Shown here in pieces: positions 1-6,828 of a stretch of 33,106 nucleotides of DNA (its first letter is position 1; each line of letters starts with the position of its first letter). Under the pieces are notes generated by a model. It was not told the origin of the DNA. It worked only from the letters and a program-made list of their open reading frames with translations, and did not search any database. A program made the translations under genes and the position numbers. This DNA comes from DATNBT01 sp964579765 (lineage in GTDB: Bacteria > Acidobacteriota > Vicinamibacteria > Vicinamibacterales > CAVVIG01), in NCBI GenBank assembly GCA_964579765.1, contig CAZOIK010000335.1:1-33106 (forward strand), in the 5' to 3' direction.

Positions 1-1
1 C

Positions 2-1102
2 GAGCGTTATCCGCTGACGGCATGGTCGGCGCAGTTCGCGCGTCTTCGCGGCGACCTCGACAGCGCGCTCGCCCGCGAAGCCGCGGTCGCCGTCAGCGTC
101 AGGACGCCGGAACAGACCGAGTACCTGAGCCGCTCGCTCGCGCAGTTCTGGGACGCGGCCGACCGGATTTTCGCGCTCGCAGCCAGCGGCCATGACGCCG
201 ACGCCCGCGAACAGATCCGCCTCTCGCTGCAGGCACGGCAGGCCGCCCTCGGCACCGCCGTCGCGCGGCTGCTCGTCGAGAACAACGAGAGCGAAGAACA
301 GACTGCGGTCCGGGTGCGCGGCATCTACGCGCAGGTCCAGCGCCAGGTCTATCTGTTTCTTGCCGCGATCTTCGTCGTCGTCACGCTGACGAGCCTCTAC
401 CTCATCCGCGCCAACCGACGCCTGTTTGCACGCTTATCGGCGCTTTCGAACGACCGCCGGGAGCTGGCGCAGCAACTGATCGCGACGCGCGAATCGACGC
501 TGCGCGAGATCGCGCGCGAGCTCCATGACGAATTCGGCCAGGTCCTCACCGCCATGGGATCGATGCTCGGTCGCGCGTTCCGGCACGCGCCGGACGGCTC
601 GCCGCTGCGCGCCGAGCTGCGCGAGATCGGCGAGATCGCCCAGACGACGCTCGACAACGTCCGGGGGCTCTCACAGACGCTGCATCCGTCGATTCTCGAG
701 GAAGCCGGCCTCGAGCGGACGATCGACTGGTATCTTTCTACTGTCGAGCGCCAGCTGGGGATCACGGTGTCGTATGACCGGCCAGCCTCGCCGGTGGCCG
801 CCGACAGCGAGATTGGCATCCAGGTCTACCGCGTGCTGCAGGAATCGCTGAGCAACGTCGCTCGTCATTCGGGTGTCACGCACGCCGCGGTCCGGCTGCG
901 GGCCGACGCCGGCGTGTTGCAGCTCGAAGTCGAAGATCATGGAAAGGGCCTCGGCGCGTCGCGCGGACGGCGCGGCCTTGGGCTCGTCGCGATGCGCGAG
1001 CGCGCCTCGCTGGTCGGAGGCACCCTCGAGATTCTGCGTCCGGCCGAAGGAGGCACGCTGGTCCGCATGAGGGTGCCGGTCTCGATGGGCAGCCATGTCT
1101 GA
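2..1102 (+). CDS. Sensor histidine kinase, NarX/DegS-like HisKA_3 type (5' partial)
   Basis: The reading frame is open from base 2, so the N-terminus lies outside the window; 366 residues are visible. About 110 residues of predicted helix come first and look like a four-helix-bundle extracytoplasmic sensor. A membrane span follows (around bases 347-406, FLAAIFVVVTLTSLYLI). The HisKA_3 dimerisation helix contains ELHDEFGQ, with the phospho-acceptor His codon at 524-526. The ATPase domain has an N box (QESLSNVARHS), a DHGKG box and GLGLVAMRERA. Kinases of this family phosphorylate a NarL/FixJ regulator, and such a gene follows with an 8-nt overlap. A start at GTG 314 would remove the sensor, and the frame upstream of it has normal coding character, so I treat that GTG as internal. 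The signal sensed is unknown. Confidence 0.9.
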   Translation, partial: ERYPLTAWSAQFARLRGDLDSALAREAAVAVSVRTPEQTEYLSRSLAQFWDAADRIFALAASGHDADAREQIRLSLQARQAALGTAVARLLVENNESEEQTAVRVRGIYAQVQRQVYLFLAAIFVVVTLTSLYLIRANRRLFARLSALSNDRRELAQQLIATRESTLREIARELHDEFGQVLTAMGSMLGRAFRHAPDGSPLRAELREIGEIAQTTLDNVRGLSQTLHPSILEEAGLERTIDWYLSTVERQLGITVSYDRPASPVAADSEIGIQVYRVLQESLSNVARHSGVTHAAVRLRADAGVLQLEVEDHGKGLGASRGRRGLGLVAMRERASLVGGTLEILRPAEGGTLVRMRVPVSMGSHV

Positions 1103-1730
1103 CGGAAAGAGGATCACGGTGCTGCTCGCCGACGATCACAGCCTGGTGCGCCGAGGTTTTCGCCGCATGCTCGAAGACGACGAGGCGATTGCGGTGGTCG
1201 GCGAGGCGGCGAGCGGCGACGAGGCGATCGCGATGGCCGACCGCCTCGAGCCCGCGGTCGTCGTGATGGACGTGGCCATGCCCGGCACGAACGGGCTCGC
1301 GGCGGCCAGGAAGATCGTCAGCGATCATCCGAACGTCGCGGTGCTGATGCTCAGCATGCATTCCGAGGAGACACTCGTGAAGCACGCGCTCGACAGCGGT
1401 GCGCGGGGCTACGTCCTCAAGAACGCGCTGGACCTCGACCTCGCATCGGCCGTCAAGCGCGTGGCGGCGGGTGAGACGGTGCTCGATCCGAGTCTGAACC
1501 GGCCGTCGGCGCTCAAAGGCGAACGGACGCATGCGCTGACCGCGCGCGAACTGGAAGTGCTGCAGCTGATTTGTTCCGGCATGTCGAACCGCGAGATTGC
1601 CGACAAGCTCGACTTGAGCGTGAACACGATCGCCGTCCATCGCGCGAACATCATGAACGCGCTCGGCGTCCACAAGACGGCGGAGCTCGTCGTCTATGCG
1701 ATTACGAACGGACTGGTGACGCTGCCCTGA
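1095..1730 (+). CDS. Response regulator, NarL/FixJ (LuxR-type HTH) family
   Basis: This 211-residue protein has a receiver domain (about 5-120) and a C-terminal LuxR helix-turn-helix (about 145-205). The acidic pair is D13/D14, the phospho-acceptor is D59 in VVMDVAMPG, and the switch residues are S87 and K109. The DNA-binding part contains LTARELEVLQLICSGMSNRE followed by IADKLDLSVNTIAVHRANIM, the usual family pattern. The ATG lies inside the end of the kinase gene (ATGTCTGA, 8-nt overlap), so the two are translationally coupled and almost certainly a cognate pair. Its stop overlaps the next start (TGATG), placing the exported VCBS protein in the same transcript. Target promoters cannot be inferred from the window. 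Confidence 0.95.
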   Translation: MSDGKRITVLLADDHSLVRRGFRRMLEDDEAIAVVGEAASGDEAIAMADRLEPAVVVMDVAMPGTNGLAAARKIVSDHPNVAVLMLSMHSEETLVKHALDSGARGYVLKNALDLDLASAVKRVAAGETVLDPSLNRPSALKGERTHALTARELEVLQLICSGMSNREIADKLDLSVNTIAVHRANIMNALGVHKTAELVVYAITNGLVTLP

Positions 1731-3427
1731 TGCCGGCACAGTCGAGATCGCGCCGCGACTTCCTCCGCGCCTGCGCCACCGGTCTCGCCGGATCGGCGCT
1801 TCCGCTGCGATCCGGCGGCGTCTTCGCCCAGCAGACGTTCGGGTTCAGCCTGACGGACGTCACGGCGGCCGCCGGCATCCACTTCACGCACAACAACGGC
1901 GGCTATGGCGGAAAGCTGCTGCCCGAGACGATGGGATCGGGCTGCGCGTTCATCGACTACGACGCCGACGGCTGGCCCGACGTGCTGCTCGTCAACGGGA
2001 TGGACTGGCCCGGACACAAGCGCGCGCGCACGACGCTGCGGCTGTATCGGAACAACCGCAACGGCACGTTCACCGACGTCACGCGCGCCGCCGGGCTCGA
2101 CGTCGAGCTCTACGGCATGGGCGTCGCCGTCGGCGACTACAACAACGACGGCTTTCCCGACATTCTCATCACAGGCGTCGGCCAGAACCGGCTGTTCCGC
2201 AACACGGGCAAGGGTTCCTTCGTTGACGCGACGGCGGCGAGCGGTCTCGGCGGACGCGTCGCATTCAGCACGTCGGCGCTCTGGTTCGACTTCGATCGCG
2301 ACGGCCACCTCGATCTCTTCGTCTGCAACTACGTCAAGTGGTCGCCTGAACGCGACGTCTTCTGCAGCCTCGACGGGAAGCACAAGTCGTACTGCACGCC
2401 CGAGGCGTACCGCGGCGACACGTGCTGGCTGTTCCGCAACCGCGGGAACGGCACGTTCGAAGACGTCACCGCGACCTGCGGCATTTTCGACACGAGCTCG
2501 AAGTCGCTCGGCGTGACGATGATCGACGCGGACATCGACGGCTGGCCGGATCTGTTCGTGGCCAACGACACCCAGCCGAACAAGCTCTATCGCAACCTGC
2601 GCAACGGCCGATTCCGCGACGCCGCGGTCGAAGCCGGCCTCGCGTTCAGCGCCGAGGGCAAGGCGCGCGCGGGCATGGGCGTGGACGCCGGCGACTTCGA
2701 CAACTCCGGCGTGCCCGGCCTCGCCGTCACGAACTTCGACGACGAGATGATCGGGTTGTATCGGTCGCTCGGCCGCGGGTTGTTCGAGGACGTGGCGGTC
2801 AAGGCCGGCGTCGGCGCGCCGTCCCGCAACTCGCTCGGGTTCGGCTGCACGTTCGCGGACGTCGATCTCGACGGGCGCCTCGATCTGCTCGTCACCAACG
2901 GCCACATCGACGAAACCGTTCGCAACATCCGTGGCAACGTCGGCTACGCACAGCCGCCGCACTTGTTTCTCAATCAGGGGAATGGCACGTTCCGCGACGC
3001 GGCGGCGGACGCCGGACCCGCGTTCGCGCAGCCGCGCGTCGGCCGCGGGCTCGCGTGCGCCGACTTCGATCGCGACGGCGACGTGGACGTGCTGATCACG
3101 ACGAATGGCGGTCCGGCGCTGCTCTTCCGCAACGATCAGCGGTCGGGCAACCGGTCCGTGCGGTTTCATCTCACGGGGACGACGTCCAATCGGGACGCCA
3201 TCGGCGCGACCGTGCGCATTTTCCACGGCGGCCTGTCGCAGTCGCGAATGGTAAAGAGCGGGTCGAGCTACCTGTCGCAGTCGGAGTTTCCGCTGACCTT
3301 CGGCGTCGGCCGCCGCGATCGCCTCGACCGCGTCGTCGTCTCATGGCCCAACGGGAGAACGGAGGAGTTCAAGAACGTGGCGACGGGAAAAGCCTACGAG
3401 TGCGTCGAAGGCAAAGGGCTGACGTAG
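1730..3427 (+). CDS. Tat-exported VCBS/FG-GAP repeat protein with ASPIC/UnbV domain (CRTAC1-like)
   Basis: The protein has 565 residues. I chose ATG 1730 because it overlaps the regulator stop and begins with a twin-arginine signal (SRRDFLRA, then a hydrophobic stretch ending near AQQ). The frame is open further upstream, but that part only shadows the regulator gene. About seven FG-GAP/VCBS blades follow, each with an EF-hand-like DxDxDG calcium loop (DYDADGWPD, DYNNDGFPD, DFDRDGHLD, DADIDGWPD, DVDLDGRLD, DFDRDGDVD). One blade is degenerate (DFDNSGVPG). The C-terminus is an ASPIC/UnbV domain (SNRDAIGATV, SGSSYLSQSE, VVVSWPNG). The expected structure is an extracytoplasmic calcium-bound beta-propeller; the biochemical role of the family is not settled. 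Co-transcription with a two-component system suggests it is a regulated surface or periplasmic protein. Confidence 0.88.
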   Translation: MPAQSRSRRDFLRACATGLAGSALPLRSGGVFAQQTFGFSLTDVTAAAGIHFTHNNGGYGGKLLPETMGSGCAFIDYDADGWPDVLLVNGMDWPGHKRARTTLRLYRNNRNGTFTDVTRAAGLDVELYGMGVAVGDYNNDGFPDILITGVGQNRLFRNTGKGSFVDATAASGLGGRVAFSTSALWFDFDRDGHLDLFVCNYVKWSPERDVFCSLDGKHKSYCTPEAYRGDTCWLFRNRGNGTFEDVTATCGIFDTSSKSLGVTMIDADIDGWPDLFVANDTQPNKLYRNLRNGRFRDAAVEAGLAFSAEGKARAGMGVDAGDFDNSGVPGLAVTNFDDEMIGLYRSLGRGLFEDVAVKAGVGAPSRNSLGFGCTFADVDLDGRLDLLVTNGHIDETVRNIRGNVGYAQPPHLFLNQGNGTFRDAAADAGPAFAQPRVGRGLACADFDRDGDVDVLITTNGGPALLFRNDQRSGNRSVRFHLTGTTSNRDAIGATVRIFHGGLSQSRMVKSGSSYLSQSEFPLTFGVGRRDRLDRVVVSWPNGRTEEFKNVATGKAYECVEGKGLT

Positions 3428-3448
3428 CGCGGGCCTTTCAGGCCCGCG
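3428..3448. repeat. Perfect 9-bp palindrome (GGCCT-TTC-AGGCC core)
   Basis: A 9-bp arm (CGCGGGCCT), a TTC loop and its exact complement start directly after the stop of the VCBS gene. There is no T tract, so it is a weak candidate for an intrinsic terminator. Its core resembles the AGGCCTTCAGGCCT palindromes at 6772-6789 and 9541-9557, so it may be a short member of the same dispersed family. Confidence 0.7.
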
Positions 3449-3452
3449 ATGC

Positions 3453-3458
3453 TAGAGT
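3453..3458 (+). promoter_or_regulatory. Putative -10 hexamer of msrB (leaderless geometry)
   Basis: TAGAGT lies six bases before the msrB ATG, and no Shine-Dalgarno sequence is seen between them. With normal -10 to +1 spacing the transcript would begin at or next to the start codon. No convincing -35 is visible; the position it would occupy falls in the 3428-3448 hairpin. Confidence 0.4.
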
Positions 3459-3464
3459 ACTCAC

Positions 3465-3872
3465 ATGAGCACGAAGACTGAGAGAACCGACGCCGAATGG
3501 CAGGCCTCGCTGTCGCCGGCGCAGTATCAGGTGCTGCGTCAGCATGCGACCGAGCCGCGCGGCTCGAGCCCTCTGAACAAGGAAAAGCGCGAGGGCACGT
3601 TCCGCTGCGCCGGCTGCGGTCAACCGCTGTTCACCTCCGACACGAAGTACGAGAGCGGGAGCGGCTGGCCGAGCTTCTGCGCGCCCCGTGACGAGCAGGC
3701 GGTCGAGACGACGACCGATCGGAGTTACGGGATGACACGGACCGAGGTGCACTGCGCAAGCTGCGGGGGCCATCTCGGCCATGTGTTCCCCGACGGCCCG
3801 CAGCCAACCGGGCTGCGCTACTGCATGAACGGGGTGGCGCTCGCGTTCGAGCCGGAGAAGGACAAGGCATGA
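3465..3872 (+). CDS. msrB: Peptide-methionine (R)-S-oxide reductase MsrB
   Basis: The protein has 135 residues, a normal length for the family. It reduces the R-epimer of methionine sulfoxide in oxidised proteins. Two CxxC pairs that bind structural zinc are present (C48/C51 and C97/C100). The substrate-site motif GSGWPSF is at 65-71, and the catalytic Cys is C120 in RYCMNG. There is no signal peptide, so it should act in the cytoplasm. Its stop overlaps the msrA start (ATGA), so the two stereospecific reductases are made together and cover both sulfoxide epimers. The start has no Shine-Dalgarno but sits six bases after TAGAGT. Confidence 0.97.
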   Translation: MSTKTERTDAEWQASLSPAQYQVLRQHATEPRGSSPLNKEKREGTFRCAGCGQPLFTSDTKYESGSGWPSFCAPRDEQAVETTTDRSYGMTRTEVHCASCGGHLGHVFPDGPQPTGLRYCMNGVALAFEPEKDKA

Positions 3873-4447
3873 CTCCACATTTCGTGAATCAGCATCCGAT
3901 CGTCCCGCCGTTCCCGGAAGGATCCGAGGTCGCGATGTTCGGCATGGGCTGCTTCTGGGGCGCGGAAAAGAAGTTCTGGCAGCAGCCAGGCGTCTACGCG
4001 ACCGCCGTCGGCTACGCCGCGGGCCACACGAAGAATCCGACGTACCGGCAGGTGTGCAGCGGCACGACCGATCACGCGGAGGTCGTGCTCGTGGTGTTCG
4101 ACCCGAAGACGATCCGCTATGAGGATCTGTTGAAGGTGTTCTGGGAAAACCACGATCCGACGCAGGGCATGCGGCAGGGCAACGACGTCGGCACGCAGTA
4201 CCGCTCGGGCATTTATTACGCGAACGACGATCAGCGCAAGGCCGCGGAAGCGTCGCGCGACGCGTATCAGGAGCGGCTGAACGCGGCCGGCTACAGGAAG
4301 ATCACGACAGAAATTCTTCCGGCGCCAGAGTTCTGGTACGCCGAGGAGTATCACCAGCAGTACCTGGCCAAGAACCCCGATGGGTACTGCGGCCTAGGCG
4401 GCACCGGTGTGACCTGTCCAATTGGGGTCGGCGTCACCACTGCGTAG
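3869..4447 (+). CDS. msrA: Peptide-methionine (S)-S-oxide reductase MsrA
   Basis: This 192-residue enzyme reduces the S-epimer of methionine sulfoxide. The signature MGCFWGAEKKF carries the catalytic Cys C28. Other family motifs are GYAAGHTKNPTYRQVCSG, TDHAEVV, FWENHDPTQ and YHQQYL. The C-terminal GYCGLGGTGVTCP supplies cysteines that could act in disulfide recycling. No signal peptide is present. The ATG overlaps the msrB stop by 4 nt, and the 3' end overlaps the start proposed for hrpB by 26 nt. Confidence 0.97.
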   Translation: MTPHFVNQHPIVPPFPEGSEVAMFGMGCFWGAEKKFWQQPGVYATAVGYAAGHTKNPTYRQVCSGTTDHAEVVLVVFDPKTIRYEDLLKVFWENHDPTQGMRQGNDVGTQYRSGIYYANDDQRKAAEASRDAYQERLNAAGYRKITTEILPAPEFWYAEEYHQQYLAKNPDGYCGLGGTGVTCPIGVGVTTA

Positions 4448-6761
4448 CGACGCGCTTCCGATAGATCCGTTCGTTCCCGGGATCGTCGAGCACGTCCGGC
4501 GATCCCGCGCACTGGTCGTATCGGCGCAACCGGGCGCCGGCAAGACGACGCGCGTCCCTCCGGCGCTCGTGGAGGACGGACCGGTGATGCTGCTGCAGCC
4601 CCGTCGTGCCGCCGCGCGCGCGATCGCGCAGCGGATTGCGGCGGAGCGCGGGTGGACAATCGGCCACGAAATCGGCTGGCAGATCCGGCTCGAGCGCCGG
4701 TTCGGGCCGCGTACGAAGCTGCTTGTCGCCACCGAAGGTGTCCTGACGTCGCGCCTCCAGCACGACCCGCTGCTCTCGGATTTCCGGACCGTCGTTCTCG
4801 ACGAGTTCCACGAACGCAGCATCCACGCGGACCTGGCGATCGCGCTCGTCACGCAGGCCTGGCGCGCCCGCGACGATCTGCGCATCGTCGTCATGTCCGC
4901 GACGCTCGACACCGGCGCCGTTTCCGCGTATCTCGACGGCTGTCCCGTCATCGAGGTTCCCGGCCGGCTGTTTCCGCTCGACATCTCCTACGCGCCAGGC
5001 GCGTCGGTGCCGGATGCCGTCGAAGGCCTCCTCACGACGACCGTCGGCGACGTCCTCTGCTTTCTTCCGGGCGCGTTCGAGATTCGGCGCGCGATTGACG
5101 AGCTCTCGAGGCGCAGCGTCGCGACGAGCCTCGACATCCTGCCGCTGCACGGATCGCTTGACGCGAGGGAGCAGGATCGAGCGCTGCGGCCGTCCGGCGG
5201 ATCGAGGCGCGTGATCGTGGCGACGAACGTCGCGGAGACGTCGGTCACGGTTCCGGGCGTGACTGCGGTTGTCGATTCCGGCCTTCAGAAGGTCGCGCGC
5301 TATGACGCCGACCGCGCCATCGACAGCCTTGAGACCGAACGCGTGACGGCGGACGCCGCGGATCAGCGGGCAGGACGCGCGGCGCGTACGGCGCCGGGCC
5401 GTGCGGTACGATTGTGGGACGCGCGCGACCGATTGCGTCCGCATCGGGAGCCCGACATTCATCGCGTCGATTTGTCGGGCGCCGCGCTCGACGTCATCGC
5501 GTGGGGCGGCGATCCCCGGCGTCTCGAGTGGTTCGAGGCGCCGGCCGCCGATCGCCTCGACGCGGCGCTGGCGCTGCTCGAACGTCTCGGCGCGGTTGCC
5601 GGCACCGCGCTGACCGACATCGGACGAAGAATGCAGCGCCTGCCGCTCCATCCCCGGCTGGCGCGCATGCTCGTGGCGGCGGACGGCGCCTGGCCCATCG
5701 TCCAGGCGTGCGCGGTGCTCTCCGAGCGTCACGTGCTTCCTGCGCGCACGGCGTCAACCACGTCCGACCTCTTGTCGGCAGTCGATCAGTGGTCCACGCT
5801 GCCGCCGCACGTGCGTCAGACCGCGGACGCGATCGCATCCGGCCCGCGCCGCTCGTCGCGGCTGTCGGATGCCGAATTCCGGAGCGCGATCTTCGCCGGT
5901 TATCCCGATCGCATCGCGCAGCGGCGCGCGCCCCAATCGCCGCGTCTGCGGCTCTCGACGGGCGCGGGCGCCGTCATCGCTCCCCAAAGCGGCGTGACCG
6001 AGGGAGAGTTTCTCGTCGCGCTCGACGTCCAGGCCTCCACGCGGCCTGGCGATCCTGACGCGCGCGGCCGGCTCGCGAGCCTCGTGGATCGCGACTGGCT
6101 GACGCCCACCGGCGTTGACGTCGTCCATCGGTTCGACGACACGCGCGGCGTCGTGAAGGCTGTGGCGGTGGAGCGCTACGACGCGCTCACGCTCAGCGAG
6201 AAGCCGGTCGATGCAGATCCAGAGACGCGCGCTGCGCTGATCGCGGAGCACTGGCTCGAGCGGCCGCGCTCCGAACACGACACGCAGTTGCTGCGACGCC
6301 TGCGGTTTGCCGGGCTCGAGGTGGATGTTGCCGTGCTTGCGCGGCGTGCGGCGGCGCTGGCGCGTTCGCTCGACGAGGTCGATCTTGCTGCCGCGTTGAC
6401 ATTCGACGAACGTCGAAGGATCGACCGCGATGCGCCGGAGTCGATTGCCGTGCCGAGTGGACGGACCGCGCGGCTGGAGTACGGCGATGACGGCACGGTG
6501 TCCGCGTCTGTGAAATTGCAGGAGCTGTTCGGCCTCGCCGACACGCCGCGGATCGGCCCAGGCCACGAACCCCTGCGCCTCGCGCTGCTCGCGCCGAACG
6601 GGCGGCCCGTGCAGACGACGCGCGATCTCAGAAGCTTCTGGAACACCACTTATCCGGAGGTGCGGAAGGAACTCCGCGGCCGGTATCCGAAGCATCCGTG
6701 GCCCGAGGATCCGTGGACGGCCACGCCGACCGCGCGGACGGCGAAACGTTCTCCGCCGTAA
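4422..6761 (+). CDS. hrpB: ATP-dependent helicase HrpB (DEAH-box)
   Basis: The protein has 779 residues, slightly shorter than typical HrpB. Walker A is QPGAGKTT (36-43), motif II is the HrpB variant DEFH (127-130) and motif III is MSAT (158-161). The helicase C-terminal half has ATNVAETSVTVPGV and DQRAGRAART. The HrpB-specific tail is present, with FWNTTYPEVRKELRGRYPKH followed by PWPEDPW. The start is uncertain. In-frame stops (4395, 4410) force it downstream of 4412, and TTG 4422 gives a family-like N-terminus (LPIDPFVPGI), but there is no good Shine-Dalgarno. The overlap with msrA suggests coupling. The family is placed among RNA helicases by homology; its physiological role is poorly defined. 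Confidence 0.93.
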   Translation: MGSASPLRSDALPIDPFVPGIVEHVRRSRALVVSAQPGAGKTTRVPPALVEDGPVMLLQPRRAAARAIAQRIAAERGWTIGHEIGWQIRLERRFGPRTKLLVATEGVLTSRLQHDPLLSDFRTVVLDEFHERSIHADLAIALVTQAWRARDDLRIVVMSATLDTGAVSAYLDGCPVIEVPGRLFPLDISYAPGASVPDAVEGLLTTTVGDVLCFLPGAFEIRRAIDELSRRSVATSLDILPLHGSLDAREQDRALRPSGGSRRVIVATNVAETSVTVPGVTAVVDSGLQKVARYDADRAIDSLETERVTADAADQRAGRAARTAPGRAVRLWDARDRLRPHREPDIHRVDLSGAALDVIAWGGDPRRLEWFEAPAADRLDAALALLERLGAVAGTALTDIGRRMQRLPLHPRLARMLVAADGAWPIVQACAVLSERHVLPARTASTTSDLLSAVDQWSTLPPHVRQTADAIASGPRRSSRLSDAEFRSAIFAGYPDRIAQRRAPQSPRLRLSTGAGAVIAPQSGVTEGEFLVALDVQASTRPGDPDARGRLASLVDRDWLTPTGVDVVHRFDDTRGVVKAVAVERYDALTLSEKPVDADPETRAALIAEHWLERPRSEHDTQLLRRLRFAGLEVDVAVLARRAAALARSLDEVDLAAALTFDERRRIDRDAPESIAVPSGRTARLEYGDDGTVSASVKLQELFGLADTPRIGPGHEPLRLALLAPNGRPVQTTRDLRSFWNTTYPEVRKELRGRYPKHPWPEDPWTATPTARTAKRSPP

Positions 6762-6764
6762 TGC

Positions 6765-6819
6765 ATGTAGTGCAGGCCTTCAGGCCTGCCACGTGGACCT
6801 GAAGATACGCACACTACAT
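6765..6819. repeat. Nested palindromic intergenic element, degenerate right arm
   Basis: An outer inverted repeat (ATGTAGTG at 6765-6772, CACTACAT at 6812-6819) encloses a perfect 8-bp hairpin, GCAGGCCT-TC-AGGCCTGC (6772-6789). The right half (GGACCTGAAGATACGC) is a decayed complement of the left arm. It lies between the convergent hrpB and kinase genes, where it could act as a bidirectional transcription barrier. It has the same plan as 9504-9562. Confidence 0.85.
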
Positions 6820-6828
6820 CAGGAGACG

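Noticed and set aside
1694..3226. Long minus-strand frame opposite the VCBS/ASPIC gene
   Set aside because: Its Val/Ala/Arg/Glu-rich composition is the typical shadow of a GC-rich gene. The plus strand has calcium loops, a Tat signal and an ASPIC domain.
3428..3448. Intrinsic terminator of the VCBS gene
   Set aside because: The stem is strong but no T tract follows, and a promoter-like hexamer for msrB comes five bases later. It is better described as a repeat.
4395..4450. An earlier start for hrpB that would overlap msrA more deeply
   Set aside because: In-frame stops at 4395 and 4410 exclude any start upstream of 4413.
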